Numbered from the stretch's first letter, positions 1 through 10,598 are shown. The stretch is 64,000 nucleotides of DNA from Aliidiomarina indica (GCF_015354615.1 NZ_JACAVQ010000003.1:248001-312000); one strand, 5' to 3'. Numbers and translations: made by a program. Notes: generated by a model from the sequence alone, not told the origin.

Positions 1-441
1 CTCGACTTGATGGCCAATATACTGGCCAATTTGAGAAGGTGTTTTTGTCGCCCGTTTGCCCTGGCGCCCAATCACAAGCAAGCGAACATCGTTTTCAATA
101 TCTGCCAAGGTATCGACTAAGTCGCCGTGGCGTTGCCGCAACAAAGGCTCCGGATAAACGCTTTTAACGTGTTTTTCTACCGCTTCAAGAAACAAATGAC
201 CTTGTTGCCGCGCTAACTTGGATCGTTTTTCTTCCAGATCAGTAAATTCCGTTAACAGTCGCTGACGCTCATCCATTCCAATCTGGCCACTGTAATCAGA
301 TTCATCACCTTTGCGAACATCATCGAGCACATTCAATAGCACCAGTTGATTATTCAACCGTGTCGCCGACCAAGCGGCATAATCTGCCACCGCATCAGAT
401 AAAGCGGAGCCATCGATACAAGCTACAGTATGTTTTGTCAT
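1..441 (-). CDS. Universal stress protein (UspA family), C-terminus cut by window edge
   Basis: The reading frame starts at the ATG at 441 and runs off the left edge with no stop; 147 codons are visible. The N-terminus (MTKHTVACIDGSALSDAV) is the typical first strand and helix of a Usp domain. The later stretch LLVIGRQGKR resembles the Usp nucleotide-binding G-rich loop. Usp proteins are cytoplasmic and act in stress survival, often binding ATP. The gene lies only 12 bp downstream of the SulP transporter stop and is probably cotranscribed with it; SulP-Usp pairs are common in marine proteobacteria. The substrate or ligand cannot be told from sequence. Family call is firm, role is not. Confidence 0.85.
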   Translation of the reverse strand, partial: MTKHTVACIDGSALSDAVADYAAWSATRLNNQLVLLNVLDDVRKGDESDYSGQIGMDERQRLLTEFTDLEEKRSKLARQQGHLFLEAVEKHVKSVYPEPLLRQRHGDLVDTLADIENDVRLLVIGRQGKRATKTPSQIGQYIGHQVE

Positions 442-453
442 TGCGGTGTTCTC

Positions 454-1932
454 CTAGTGGCCCATCAACTTGTCGGCAGCGTCTGGTTTATCAGATACGC
501 CAAACTTATCAACGACAGTAGCGGTCGCTTTATTCATTCCTTGAACGACAACTTCAGCACCCTCTCGACGGAATTTTAAAATTACTTTATCAAGGGCTGC
601 AACCGACGTGATATCCCAGAAATGGGCACGATCCACATCAATAGTTACCTTATCAAGCGCTTCTTTAAAGTCAAAGGATTCCACAAACTTCTCAGACGAC
701 GTAAAGAACACCTGACCAATCACTTTATAAGTACGGTGATCGCCCTCTTTATTCAGGCTTGAGGAGACATGCATGTAGCTGCCCACTTTTGCGGCGAAGA
801 ACAGTGCTGCCAACAGAACCCCAACGAATACACCAAAGGCTAAGTTATGAGTCCACACCACCACAACCACCGTGGCGATCATGACAATATTGGTGCTCAT
901 TGGGTGCTTTTTTAGATCCCGCACTGATTGCCAGCTAAAGGTACCAATGGAGACCATGATCATCACAGCGACAAGAGCGGCCATTGGGATTTGTCGTACC
1001 CACTCGGCTAAAAATACGACCATCACAATTAACACGACACCGGCAGTGAGCATCGATAACCGGCCGCGACCACCTGATTTCACATTAATGACGGATTGGC
1101 CAATCATGGCACAACCGGCCATACCGCCCATCAACCCTGAGCCAATATTGGCAATCCCCTGACCACGACACTCTTTATTCCGGTCTGATTTAGTATCGGT
1201 TAAGTCATCAACAATGGTTTGCGTCATCATCGATTCAAGTAAACCAACAATCGCCAACGGCAAAGCGTACGGCAAGATAATCATTAGCGTTTCAAAATTC
1301 AGTGGAATATCAGGCCATAAGAACACAGGTAAGCTATCGGGCAGCTCACCCATGTGACCGACGGTACGCACATCAACGCCGGTAAACATCACAAAAGCGG
1401 TAATCAGAACAATGGCGATTAAGGGCGATGGAATCGCTTTTGTCACATAAGGTAGGCCATAGATAATGCCCAAGCCCGCTGCTGTAAGCGCATACACATG
1501 CCACGTTACGTTGGTGAGCTCCGGCAACTGGGCAAGGAAAATAAGGATCGCTAAGGCATTCACAAAGCCAGTAACAACGGAGCGAGACACAAAACGCATC
1601 AACGAACCGAGTTTTAACAGCCCGAATATAAGCTGGAGCACACCGGTTAATAATGTCGCTGCAAGCAGGTATTCGAGGCCGTGATCACGGACCAAGGTAA
1701 CCATAAGCAGAGCCATCGCGCCCGTAGCGGCAGAAATTTGTCCCGGTCGACCGCCCACAAAGGCCATAATCACACAGATACAGAAAGAGGCATAGAGGCC
1801 AACTTTCGGATCAACACCGGCAATAATAGAGAAAGCGATGGCTTCCGGAATAAGCGCTAATGCAACAACCAATCCCGCTAGAACATCCCCACGAATATTG
1901 CCAAACCATTCGTGTTTCCACGTGTTACCCAT
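454..1932 (-). CDS. SulP family inorganic anion transporter with C-terminal STAS domain
   Basis: This inner-membrane protein of 492 aa has a hydrophobic SulP core over about residues 15-390. It includes the N-terminal family signature [20 protein letters not shown] and is followed by a cytoplasmic STAS domain (about 395-490). SulP proteins move sulfate, bicarbonate or other anions, often with Na+ or H+. The start at 1932 is preferred over an upstream ATG at 2019: it has AGGA about 8 nt upstream and matches the family N-terminus, whereas the extra 29 residues are unlike the family. It leads a probable operon with the universal stress gene (12-bp gap). That partner is compatible with a BicA-like bicarbonate role, but substrate is inference only. 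A nested inverted repeat sits just upstream (2018-2070). Confidence 0.9.
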   Translation of the reverse strand: MGNTWKHEWFGNIRGDVLAGLVVALALIPEAIAFSIIAGVDPKVGLYASFCICVIMAFVGGRPGQISAATGAMALLMVTLVRDHGLEYLLAATLLTGVLQLIFGLLKLGSLMRFVSRSVVTGFVNALAILIFLAQLPELTNVTWHVYALTAAGLGIIYGLPYVTKAIPSPLIAIVLITAFVMFTGVDVRTVGHMGELPDSLPVFLWPDIPLNFETLMIILPYALPLAIVGLLESMMTQTIVDDLTDTKSDRNKECRGQGIANIGSGLMGGMAGCAMIGQSVINVKSGGRGRLSMLTAGVVLIVMVVFLAEWVRQIPMAALVAVMIMVSIGTFSWQSVRDLKKHPMSTNIVMIATVVVVVWTHNLAFGVFVGVLLAALFFAAKVGSYMHVSSSLNKEGDHRTYKVIGQVFFTSSEKFVESFDFKEALDKVTIDVDRAHFWDITSVAALDKVILKFRREGAEVVVQGMNKATATVVDKFGVSDKPDAADKLMGH

Positions 1933-2017
1933 GTTTTTATTCCTATTTACCCAAGTGCACCGACTAAATTGTAGATCTATTTTTGAACTATGCTGTTTTT
2001 TTAAGCACAAAAGCTCC

Positions 2018-2070
2018 ACGTTGAAGGCAGCTACTTTACTCGCTTACAGCGAGTGTTCGCTTCTCAACGT
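2018..2070. repeat. Nested inverted repeat upstream of the SulP gene
   Basis: Outer arms ACGTTGA (2018-2024) and TCAACGT (2064-2070) enclose inner arms ACTCGCT (2038-2044) and AGCGAGT (2048-2054), with a 3-nt centre. It lies 86 bp upstream of the chosen SulP start. It may be a 5' leader hairpin or a regulator site; no function is shown by the sequence. Confidence 0.6.
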
Positions 2071-2125
2071 AGAGTAAATCTACGAAAATAAAGAGTTCAT
2101 TCCAAAACCTGTAAAATGCACTGTT

Positions 2126-2171
2126 TTATCTATCTAAAACTGCAAGAAAACGCACTGTTTTGGTTAGATAA
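2126..2171. promoter_or_regulatory. 15-bp inverted repeat between divergent sulP and mioC (candidate operator)
   Basis: TTATCTATCTAAAAC (2126-2140) and GTTTTGGTTAGATAA (2157-2171) are inverted copies matching at 13 of 15 positions, separated by 16 bp. The word GCACTGTTTT also occurs as a direct repeat (2118-2127 and 2152-2161). Length and spacing fit a two-site regulator operator. The cognate protein is unknown. Confidence 0.45.
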
Positions 2172-2318
2172 CCTAGACATAAAGGTTAATGAGGGCGCGA
2201 TGATACGGACGAATTGCGCATTAATCAAGCACCTGGATATCAACTTTTTGTTGAATTTTGTTCGTTTCCCCGAAAAACTACAACATATCCGTATCTACTC
2301 ATTCATCTTAAGGTTGTT

Positions 2319-2765
2319 ATGCATTTTCATATACTCATCGGCACCACATCAGGAAATACTGAATATCTCGCAGACGCAGTAAGCCAAGCGCTAATTTCCG
2401 AGGGCCATACAACCACCCTGCATGACCAACCCGATCTCACCGAAGTGCCCACAGAAAATGCCCTTTGGCTGTGCTGTATGGCGACCCATGGTGCCGGTGA
2501 ATATGCCGATTCTATCTACCCGTTTATGCAGTCATTAAGCGATCAGCGACCTGCATTAGAAGGCGTTCGATATGCTCTTATTGGCATTGGGGATTCAAGC
2601 TACGATACCTTTTGCCAAGCCGCCCAAGATGCAGATGCCTTGTTTTCTGGCTTAGGTGCCACACGGATCTGCGACAGTCTGACGATCGATATGCTGAACG
2701 ATTTAGATCCGGAAGCTAACGCAGTGAAGTGGCTAGATACATGGCAATCAGCCCGCAGTGAATAA
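2319..2765 (+). CDS. mioC: MioC-type flavodoxin-like protein
   Basis: A 148-aa flavodoxin-fold FMN protein. The phosphate-binding loop GTTSGNTEYLAD is near residues 8-19. Later flavin loops read ATHGAGEYADS and GIGDSSYDTFC. MioC is a cytoplasmic electron-transfer protein reported in E. coli to support biotin synthase. The start at 2319 (AAGG 5 nt upstream) matches the family N-terminus, and a longer in-frame extension to 2214 is not supported. Position immediately left of the origin, with mnmG on the other side, is the conserved gammaproteobacterial arrangement. Length is usual for the family. Confidence 0.92.
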   Translation: MHFHILIGTTSGNTEYLADAVSQALISEGHTTTLHDQPDLTEVPTENALWLCCMATHGAGEYADSIYPFMQSLSDQRPALEGVRYALIGIGDSSYDTFCQAAQDADALFSGLGATRICDSLTIDMLNDLDPEANAVKWLDTWQSARSE

Positions 2766-3130
2766 CCTTATCCACGCTATCAACCCTTGATTTAAAACGA
2801 AAATAAAAAGTTATTTGGATCTTATACACAGGTTACGCGGATCTTTACCCACCGGTTTCAAAAGCTGGGGATAAACAGGGATCAATGCTGTGATCCGATC
2901 CGGGGATAGATCTGGGGATAACTTTCACTGTGGATAAGCATCAAGTTATCCCACTGTTTATGCGTCCATAAGATCCCTGTTTATGCACATCCAAACATTA
3001 AAGCTAACCTTTTGATTTTAATTATATAAAACGGGCTATCCACAGATCTTTGGCGCGCTAATAGTAATCATAATAAAGAGATCTTAAAAAAATATAGATC
3101 TATATATTACCCAAGCCATGCGTGATCAAA
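2766..3130. other. oriC: Chromosomal replication origin oriC
   Basis: This gene-free stretch between mioC and mnmG carries DnaA-box-like nonamers: TTATCCACG (2768-2776), TTATACACA (2822-2830), TGGGGATAA (2866-2874 and 2913-2921), TGTGGATAA (2929-2937, exact consensus on the minus strand) and CTATCCACA (3036-3044). GATC Dam sites are dense (at least ten). At about 3080-3110 an AT-rich tract with GATCTTAAAAAAA and GATCTATATATTA resembles the E. coli 13-mer unwinding element, on the mnmG side as in E. coli. Boundaries are approximate. Confidence 0.9.
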
Positions 3131-3171
3131 CGCAACCCATTCGTCCTATGCAAATCCCTTTGAAAAGCATT

Positions 3172-3198
3172 TTGAGTCACCCATAAAAGTGCTACAAT
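3172..3198 (+). promoter_or_regulatory. Putative mnmG promoter
   Basis: TTGAGT (3172-3177) and TACAAT (3193-3198) are separated by 15 bp, a short spacer. It lies about 118 bp before the mnmG start and just right of the AT-rich origin tract. Transcription here would run away from oriC, as at the gidA promoter of E. coli. It was picked by eye only. Confidence 0.4.
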
Positions 3199-3315
3199 AG
3201 TCGGCTATCTATGGGAATTGCCTAAGTTCACGATCCTTATGATCAATTGAGGATCCACTAGCTCTATCTTATAGACCTTATTTATTGACGCTTTAAGATC
3301 GAGGTTCAGATCGGT

Positions 3316-5217
3316 ATGGCAACAGATTTACGGTTCGATGTGATTGTTATTGGTGGCGGACACGCAGGTACCGAAGCGGCACTTGCAGCTGCGCGTATGG
3401 GAAAGCAAACGCTACTGATCACGCATAACATCGATACCTTAGGACAAATGTCATGTAATCCAGCCATTGGTGGTATTGGTAAAGGACATTTGGTAAAAGA
3501 AATTGATGCCTTAGGTGGCATCATGGGTCGTGCTGCCGATCGCGCAGGTATTCAATTTCGGACTCTGAATGCCTCGAAAGGTCCAGCCGTTCGCGCTACG
3601 CGTGCTCAAGCCGATCGTCAACTATACAAAACCTTTATTCGCCAAACCTTAGAATCGCAACCGAATCTGAAAATCTTTCAGCAAGCCGCTGATGATCTTA
3701 TTGTCACCGAAACAGGAACAGGTCCTCGCGTTGAAGGCGTGATAACGCAAATGGGCTTAAAGTTTTATGCACCTGCAGTTGTACTCACCACAGGTACTTT
3801 CCTAGGTGGACAAATTCATATTGGTTTATCAAATTTCAGTGGTGGTCGCGCAGGGGATCCTCCTTCGATTGCTTTAGCCCGTCGTTTACGCGAGCTTCCT
3901 CTTCGCGTTGATCGTTTAAAAACCGGAACGCCACCGCGAATCGATGCCAACACCGTTGATTTTTCAGTGATGCAAGAACAGCCTGGCGATTCACCACGAC
4001 CGGTATTTTCGTTTATTGGGAGTACTGATGATCACCCCGAGCAAATTAGCTGTTACATCACCCATACCAATAACGAAACTCACGATATTATTAAATCAGG
4101 ACTGGATCGCTCACCCATGTATTCGGGAGTGATCGAAGGTATTGGCCCACGATATTGCCCATCGATCGAAGATAAAGTGGTACGTTTTGCAGATAAAAAC
4201 TCACATCAAATCTTCGTTGAGCCAGAAGGGTTAAATACCCAAGAACTCTATCCAAATGGCATCAGCACCAGCTTACCTTTTGATGTGCAAATGGCCTTGG
4301 TGCATTCCATCCGTGGATTCGAAAATGCGCATATTACGCGCCCAGGCTATGCCATCGAATATGATTTCTTTGATCCGCGTGATCTTAAACAATCATTGGA
4401 AACCAAATATATCCAAGGCTTGTATTTTGCTGGTCAAATTAACGGGACAACAGGTTACGAAGAAGCCGCCGCTCAGGGTTTAATCGCCGGCATGAATGCC
4501 GCCTTGGCCGTATCGCGCCAAGAAGCATGGACACCCCGTCGTGATCAAGCTTACATGGGCGTGCTCATTGACGATTTAGCAACCTTGGGAACCAAAGAAC
4601 CTTATCGGATGTTCACCTCCCGTGCTGAATATCGATTGTTGCTGCGCGAAGATAACGCCGATATGCGCTTAACCGAGCAAGGCCGGAAGTTAGGCTTGGT
4701 CGACGATACCCGCTGGGCGTTGTTTAATACCAAGCTGGAAGCGGTTGAACAAGAGCAGCAACGCTTACGTTCTACCTGGATTCACAAAGATCACGTTGCT
4801 ACCGACGCTGTAAACCCATTGCTAAAAACACCAATTAGCAAGGAAGCAAGCTTAGAAGAGCTATTGCGACGTCCGGAAGTCACTTATGATGCGTTAATGA
4901 AGATTGATGCGCTAGGCCCTGGATTAGTGGATCCAAAAGCAGCTGAGCAGGTCGAGATTCAAGTGAAATATGCGGGCTACATCAAACGTCAGGAAGAAGA
5001 AATAGCCAAGCAGTTACGCCATGAAAATACCAAGCTGCCGAAAGAATTTGAGTATCAACATATTTCCGGACTCTCCAATGAGGTGATTGCCAAGCTCAAC
5101 GAGCATCGTCCGGATACCATCGGTCAGGCAGCACGGATCAGTGGAATTACGCCAGCGGCCATTTCCATGTTGTTGGTGCACCTAAAGAAACAAGGTTTAC
5201 TTCGCAAGAGCGCGTAA
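3316..5217 (+). CDS. mnmG: tRNA uridine-5-carboxymethylaminomethyl modification enzyme MnmG (GidA)
   Basis: A 633-aa FAD protein that, with MnmE, installs the cmnm5 (or nm5) group on wobble U34 of certain tRNAs, using methylenetetrahydrofolate. The dinucleotide-binding motif [11 protein letters not shown] is at about residues 12-22. The family signature [14 protein letters not shown] and the helical C-terminal domain ([23 protein letters not shown]) are present. Full length matches the family. It begins about 185 bp after the origin and is followed at 55 bp by rsmG, the usual pair. A GATC-rich leader precedes it. Confidence 0.97.
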   Translation: MATDLRFDVIVIGGGHAGTEAALAAARMGKQTLLITHNIDTLGQMSCNPAIGGIGKGHLVKEIDALGGIMGRAADRAGIQFRTLNASKGPAVRATRAQADRQLYKTFIRQTLESQPNLKIFQQAADDLIVTETGTGPRVEGVITQMGLKFYAPAVVLTTGTFLGGQIHIGLSNFSGGRAGDPPSIALARRLRELPLRVDRLKTGTPPRIDANTVDFSVMQEQPGDSPRPVFSFIGSTDDHPEQISCYITHTNNETHDIIKSGLDRSPMYSGVIEGIGPRYCPSIEDKVVRFADKNSHQIFVEPEGLNTQELYPNGISTSLPFDVQMALVHSIRGFENAHITRPGYAIEYDFFDPRDLKQSLETKYIQGLYFAGQINGTTGYEEAAAQGLIAGMNAALAVSRQEAWTPRRDQAYMGVLIDDLATLGTKEPYRMFTSRAEYRLLLREDNADMRLTEQGRKLGLVDDTRWALFNTKLEAVEQEQQRLRSTWIHKDHVATDAVNPLLKTPISKEASLEELLRRPEVTYDALMKIDALGPGLVDPKAAEQVEIQVKYAGYIKRQEEEIAKQLRHENTKLPKEFEYQHISGLSNEVIAKLNEHRPDTIGQAARISGITPAAISMLLVHLKKQGLLRKSA

Positions 5218-5272
5218 CCGAGCATCATCGCGCATAGCGTTTGCGGTGCATTAAGTGGATTAAGGGATTGTC

Positions 5273-5938
5273 ATGGCAAAACTTCGGCCATTTCCGGAAG
5301 CAGAATTAAAACAAAAATTAAGCAAACTGCTAAAAGAGACTGATTTATCAGTAAGCGAAGCACAGCAACAACAGCTTATTGCGTTGCTTGGATTGCTGTA
5401 TAAATGGAATGGTGCGTACAACCTAACATCGGTGCGAGATCCCCATGACATGCTCATTCGTCATGTTATGGACAGTATTGTGGTGGGTCCGTACTTGCAT
5501 GGCACGCACGTTATCGATGTCGGAACCGGACCGGGCTTGCCGGGATTACCCTTAGCAATTTGTAATCCCGATCAGCAATTCGTGTTGCTTGATAGTTTAA
5601 CCAAACGCATCACTTTTATCCGTCAGGTGGTCCATATATTGGGGTTAACCAATGTTACCCCGGTACTGGCTAGGGTTCAGGATTTCCAACCTAGCGACGT
5701 CGGCATTGTAGGATTTGATTCGGTGGTGAGCCGGGCGTTCGCGTCACTTGCAGATATGCTTAGCTGGTGTCATCATCTTCCTTCTGAGCAAGGACGATTT
5801 TTGGCGCTCAAAGGGGCTCCATCCGAAGAAGAGTTGAATAGCGTTCCCGCGCCATATCGGATTCATGCGGTGTATCCACTGCAGGTTCCAAACCTAGATG
5901 CCATGCGTCACATCGTCGATGTTCGAGTAACAGAGTAG
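5273..5938 (+). CDS. rsmG: 16S rRNA (guanine-N7) methyltransferase RsmG (GidB)
   Basis: RsmG methylates G527 of 16S rRNA with S-adenosylmethionine; loss gives low-level streptomycin resistance in other bacteria. The 221-aa protein has the Rossmann SAM loop VIDVGTGPGLPGLPLAI at about residues 79-95 and the N-terminal helical part with YKWNGAYNLTS. ATG at 5273 has AAGGG upstream. It sits 55 bp after mnmG and 73 bp before parA, the conserved order. Nothing is missing or odd. Confidence 0.96.
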   Translation: MAKLRPFPEAELKQKLSKLLKETDLSVSEAQQQQLIALLGLLYKWNGAYNLTSVRDPHDMLIRHVMDSIVVGPYLHGTHVIDVGTGPGLPGLPLAICNPDQQFVLLDSLTKRITFIRQVVHILGLTNVTPVLARVQDFQPSDVGIVGFDSVVSRAFASLADMLSWCHHLPSEQGRFLALKGAPSEEELNSVPAPYRIHAVYPLQVPNLDAMRHIVDVRVTE

Positions 5939-6011
5939 ATTGTGCGACGCGATAACGTCGCTTAATGCGCCCACTCAACGGGCATCAAGAACAATAATTT
6001 GAGGAAATTTC

Positions 6012-6794
6012 GTGGGGAAAGTCGTTGCAATTGCCAATCAAAAAGGCGGCGTTGGAAAAACTACGACCGCAGTGAATCTTGCAGCCTCAATGGCGGCCAC
6101 CCGGCGTAAGGTGTTGTTGATTGATCTGGATCCCCAGGGCAACGCCACCATGGGTAGCGGCGTTGATAAATACGAAGTGCCTCACACGGTGTACGATTTG
6201 CTAGTGGATGAAAAGCCTGCAAGCATCGTAATCCAAACAGAAACCTCTGGAAATTATCATTTAATTGCAGCCAATAGTGATGTCACTGCCGCTGAAATCA
6301 AATTGATGGAAGTATTTTCCCGGGAAACGCGGTTGCGTCGGGCCCTTGATCCGGTGCGCGACCATTACGATTTTATCTTCATCGATTGCCCGCCATCGCT
6401 TAACTTGCTGACGGTGAATGCCATGGCAGCATCAGATTCTGTTTTGGTGCCGATGCAGTGCGAATATTATGCCTTAGAAGGATTAACCGCACTGATGGAT
6501 ACAATCGATCAACTCGCCTCTATTGTGAATCCGGGGCTGTATATCGAAGGCTTGCTTCGCACCATGTACGATCCTCGAAATCGTCTAGCCAATGATGTAT
6601 CGGAACAATTAAAAAATCACTTTGGTGATAAAGTGTATCGTACTGTGATTCCTCGTAATGTGCGTTTAGCAGAAGCACCAAGCTTTGGTTCGCCTGCCAT
6701 GTATTACGACAAATCATCAACAGGTTCAAAAGCTTATTTGGCTCTCGCCGGTGAAGTGATTCGCCGCGCCGAAACAAGCGCAAACGCTTCATAA
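6012..6794 (+). CDS. parA: Chromosome-partitioning ATPase ParA (Soj)
   Basis: A 260-aa ParA/MinD-type ATPase that acts with ParB at parS near the origin in chromosome segregation. The deviant Walker A KGGVGKTTT lies at about residues 11-19, the Walker A' LIDLDPQGNAT near 38-48, and Walker B FIFIDCPPSLN near 118-128. It starts with GTG at 6012, supported by GAGGAAA 5 nt upstream. It is followed by parB with a 12-bp gap and is an obvious operon. I saw no canonical parS palindrome by eye in the window. Confidence 0.95.
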   Translation: MGKVVAIANQKGGVGKTTTAVNLAASMAATRRKVLLIDLDPQGNATMGSGVDKYEVPHTVYDLLVDEKPASIVIQTETSGNYHLIAANSDVTAAEIKLMEVFSRETRLRRALDPVRDHYDFIFIDCPPSLNLLTVNAMAASDSVLVPMQCEYYALEGLTALMDTIDQLASIVNPGLYIEGLLRTMYDPRNRLANDVSEQLKNHFGDKVYRTVIPRNVRLAEAPSFGSPAMYYDKSSTGSKAYLALAGEVIRRAETSANAS

Positions 6795-6806
6795 GGAACT
6801 TTGTTT

Positions 6807-7694
6807 ATGTCTGCTAAAAAACGAGGTTTAGGGCGCGGCTTAGATGCCCTATTAGCTACCAGCGCCAACGCTGTTGCCCGTCAGGAGGCACAACGGGTTG
6901 ATGTAACCGATGCCCTAGATAAGGGTGAGTTACGGAAGTTGCCGGTCGAGTTTTTACGACCTGGTAAATATCAACCACGCAAAGATATGTCGCCAGAAGC
7001 TCTGGAAGATTTAGCCAATTCAGTCAAAGCGCAAGGAATTATTCAGCCCATCGTGGTGCGCCCTTTGGCTGAAAAAGATAGCTTTGAAATTATTGCGGGT
7101 GAGCGTCGTTGGCGCGCGGCGCAACTGGCCCAGCTCGATACAGTTCCTTGCCTCATTAAAGATGTTCCCGACGAAGCCGCGGTTGCTATCGCGCTGATTG
7201 AAAACATTCAACGGGAAGATCTGAATCCGTTAGAAGAAGCCAACGCCCTGAAACGATTAATGGATGAGTTTGAAATGACCCATCAAAGCGTGGCTGAGGC
7301 AGTAGGTAAATCACGCACAACGGTAACTAACTTACTTCGCATAACGCTATTGAATGACGATGTGAAAATTCTGCTTGAGCGGGGCGATATTGAACTTGGT
7401 CATGCCAAAGTGTTGTTAGGTGTGGAGGGTGAGGTACAAAGTGACCTAGCTCGGATTATCGCCGCCAAAGGTATGACAGTGCGCGAAGCCGAACAACTGG
7501 TGGCGCGCGCATTGAACCCAGTGAAGAAAGAAGAAAAGAAAGTTGATCCTGATGTGCAGCAGCTTGAACGAAAACTGAGCGAACAGCTAGGCGCAAAAGT
7601 GGCCATTAGCCATAACCGCAAAGGTCGTGGCAAGCTGGTGATTAACTACGCTTCTCTTGATGAACTTGATGGAATTCTAGCCCACATCAAATAA
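6807..7694 (+). CDS. parB: Chromosome-partitioning protein ParB (Spo0J), CTP-dependent parS clamp
   Basis: A 295-aa protein. The N-terminal peptide RGLGRGLDALL is the ParA-stimulating segment. The ParB/Srx CTPase domain carries GERRWRAAQLA near residues 93-103, and the central helix-turn-helix is in HQSVAEAVGKSRTTVTNLL (about 155-173). A C-terminal dimerisation domain follows. The ATG at 6807 is chosen because AAGGAA lies 8 nt upstream; a TTG two codons earlier is also possible. It loads on parS and slides as a CTP-bound clamp. It is the second gene of the parAB operon. Confidence 0.95.
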   Translation: MSAKKRGLGRGLDALLATSANAVARQEAQRVDVTDALDKGELRKLPVEFLRPGKYQPRKDMSPEALEDLANSVKAQGIIQPIVVRPLAEKDSFEIIAGERRWRAAQLAQLDTVPCLIKDVPDEAAVAIALIENIQREDLNPLEEANALKRLMDEFEMTHQSVAEAVGKSRTTVTNLLRITLLNDDVKILLERGDIELGHAKVLLGVEGEVQSDLARIIAAKGMTVREAEQLVARALNPVKKEEKKVDPDVQQLERKLSEQLGAKVAISHNRKGRGKLVINYASLDELDGILAHIK

Positions 7695-7774
7695 CTGGTC
7701 GGATGCTTATAACATCTGCATTAGCGCGAGGTGACATTTGTGTTCACTTCGCTTCAGTTTTCCACCGACTTCAT

Positions 7775-7802
7775 TTGCAATTTCAGGCGAAAACTTTATA
7801 AT
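7775..7802 (+). promoter_or_regulatory. Probable atp operon promoter
   Basis: TTGCAA (7775-7780), a 16-bp spacer and a perfect TATAAT (7797-7802) lie about 115 bp before atpI. This is the only clear sigma70-like site between parB and the ATP synthase genes. A terminator-like hairpin lies downstream of it (7857-7891), so the leader may be attenuated. Confidence 0.6.
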
Positions 7803-7856
7803 CTGCGCAGCTTTTGCTGGGGGGCGTGTAAGCCTCGACCAACAGATTTTATCAAA

Positions 7857-7891
7857 CATCGCCGTTCGACTGTTCGACAGCGGTGTTTTTT
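7857..7891 (+). terminator. Terminator-like hairpin in the atp leader
   Basis: Stem CATCGCCG (7857-7864) pairs with CAGCGGTG (7878-7885) with one mismatch and one wobble. An inner TCGA/TCGA pairing caps a CTGT loop. Six T residues follow (7886-7891). It could end parAB transcripts. Because a good promoter lies upstream of it, it may instead act as an attenuator of the atp operon. Confidence 0.5.
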
Positions 7892-7916
7892 GTCAGGAAA
7901 ATGAAAGGTTTCGGAT

Positions 7917-8315
7917 ATGGCGGCCCAACATCACCATGAGATGACGCATAAAGGCCGGATCCTCGCTAAGCGCTTAATTCGTCTTCAAGCCCTCAGCGCA
8001 GCCATATTAATTTTCATTTTCGGACTTACTTTGGGAATACCGGCAGTGATAACCGCTACTGCTGGAGCCATCATCGGCTTACTCCCAAATATAGTATTTG
8101 CCGCGTTCGCATTTCGAACCGGAGGCGCCCGCGCTGCACCCGCTGTGGTGAATAGTTTCTACGTGGGCGAAGGTTTAAAGATCGCACTCACCATGTGCTT
8201 GTTTGTAATGGCCTTTGTGTTTCTTGAAGGTCCTTGGTTACCGCTTTTTGTGGTATTCGGCGTCATTACAATCTTGCACTGGCTAGCACCAATTTTACAT
8301 TTGAAAATTAACTAA
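7917..8315 (+). CDS. atpI: ATP synthase protein I (AtpI)
   Basis: A 132-aa inner-membrane protein with four predicted hydrophobic segments (about residues 25-42, 46-65, 83-103, 107-125). AtpI is a non-subunit helper of F1Fo assembly, thought to aid c-ring assembly. The start ATG at 7917 has GAAAGG 8 nt upstream; an alternative Met seven residues on is possible. It is first in the atp operon, 15 bp before atpB, as in most gammaproteobacteria. Sequence conservation in this family is low, so the call rests on size, topology and position together. Confidence 0.88.
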   Translation: MAAQHHHEMTHKGRILAKRLIRLQALSAAILIFIFGLTLGIPAVITATAGAIIGLLPNIVFAAFAFRTGGARAAPAVVNSFYVGEGLKIALTMCLFVMAFVFLEGPWLPLFVVFGVITILHWLAPILHLKIN

Positions 8316-9179
<864 letters not shown>

Positions 9180-9190
9180 GTAAGCAATAT

Positions 9191-9208
9191 GAGCGTGGCA
9201 ACACGCTC
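9191..9208 (+). other. GCAA-tetraloop hairpin between atpB and atpE
   Basis: GAGCGTG (9191-9197) and CACGCTC (9202-9208) form a perfect 7-bp stem closed by GCAA, a GNRA tetraloop. It lies just after the atpB stop. No T-run follows, so it is not a simple terminator. A role in mRNA processing or stability is inferred. Confidence 0.6.
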
Positions 9209-9220
9209 AATAAATTCAAC

Positions 9221-9524
<304 letters not shown>

Positions 9525-9562
9525 TTGAAACTCGACGGTCACCAACTTAGAGGAGATCCGTT

Positions 9563-10033
9563 GTGGATATCAACGCAACTCTGATAGGTCTTATGATCGC
9601 GTTTGTGGTCTTCGTACTTTTTTGTATGAAGTTCGTATGGCCACCCCTGAATAATGCTATTGAAGAACGTCAGAAGAAAATTGCTGACGGTCTGGCAGCT
9701 TCAGAACTCGCCGAGAAAGACCTAGAGCAAGCGCGCAAGCAAGCAGACGACGAGTTAAAAGCAGCAAAATTAGAAGCTGCGACCTTAATTGACCAGGCCA
9801 AGAAACGGGCCGCTAAACTGGTTGAAGAAGAAACTCAACGTGGCCACGCAGAGCGCGAAAAAATTATCGCTTCCGGTTATGCAGAAGTGGAAGCTGAGCG
9901 TAACCGCGTTCGTGAAGAACTGCGCAAGCAGCTGGGTGTTTTAGCCATTGCTGGTGCGTCGAAAATCATCGAGCGTGAGGTTGATGCACAGAAGCAAAGC
10001 GACATTGTTGAAAAACTTGTCGCTGAATTGTAA
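9563..10033 (+). CDS. atpF: F0F1 ATP synthase subunit b
   Basis: The 156-aa peripheral-stalk subunit has one N-terminal membrane helix (about residues 5-27) followed by a long charged coiled coil that dimerises and reaches F1. It starts with GTG at 9563 behind AGAGGAGA. Length equals the E. coli protein. It lies between atpE and atpH in the standard order. Confidence 0.97.
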   Translation: MDINATLIGLMIAFVVFVLFCMKFVWPPLNNAIEERQKKIADGLAASELAEKDLEQARKQADDELKAAKLEAATLIDQAKKRAAKLVEEETQRGHAEREKIIASGYAEVEAERNRVREELRKQLGVLAIAGASKIIEREVDAQKQSDIVEKLVAEL

Positions 10034-10050
10034 TCACGGGGGTAGAGCAG

Positions 10051-10584
10051 ATGTCGGAACAAACTACGATCGCTCGCCCCTATGCCAAAGCAGCTTTTGA
10101 TTTTGCTGTTGAGCAGGGTGCGATCGCCGAGTGGAACGAAATGTTGGAATTTGCCGCTGCTGTTGCAGTGCAAGAAGACATGCACCACTTTTTAAAAAGC
10201 GCCACTAGCCGTGACCAAGTCACCACCGTTTTTGTTGGTGTCTGCGGTGAACAGCTCAACGCGAACGGCCAGAACTTAATTAAAGTGATGGCAGATAACG
10301 AACGCTTGGTAGCTTTACCAGAGGTTGCACGTTTATTCGGGCAGCTTCGGTCTGACTACGAGAAAGAGGTCACTGTGGATGTTGTATCTGCAGTTGAACT
10401 CAACGACGCCCTTAAGGCGAAGTTAAGCGCAGCGTTGGAAAAACGTCTCGCACGCAAAGTTAAGCTCAATTGCAGTGTAGACCCGTCTGTTATGGGCGGA
10501 CTGTTGATAGAGGCCGGTGATCTGGTCATCGACGGCACACTGAAGAGTAAGCTGACACGGCTTGCCAACACACTGCAATCATAA
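10051..10584 (+). CDS. atpH: F0F1 ATP synthase subunit delta
   Basis: The 177-aa delta subunit caps the alpha3-beta3 head and binds subunit b. The N-terminal helical domain begins with [14 protein letters not shown], the family signature. The C-terminal part contains [22 protein letters not shown], the usual delta motif. It starts 17 bp after atpF and ends 14 bp before atpA. Confidence 0.97.
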   Translation: MSEQTTIARPYAKAAFDFAVEQGAIAEWNEMLEFAAAVAVQEDMHHFLKSATSRDQVTTVFVGVCGEQLNANGQNLIKVMADNERLVALPEVARLFGQLRSDYEKEVTVDVVSAVELNDALKAKLSAALEKRLARKVKLNCSVDPSVMGGLLIEAGDLVIDGTLKSKLTRLANTLQS

Positions 10585-10598
10585 TCGGGGACGAGAGC

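Noticed and set aside
2214-2318. N-terminal extension of MioC
   Set aside because: Open in frame but not similar to the family, whereas the ATG at 2319 has a ribosome-binding site and the correct flavodoxin start.
6000-8000. parS site near parAB
   Set aside because: The canonical 16-bp palindrome with core TTCACGTGAA was not seen near parAB or elsewhere in the window; sites may lie outside.
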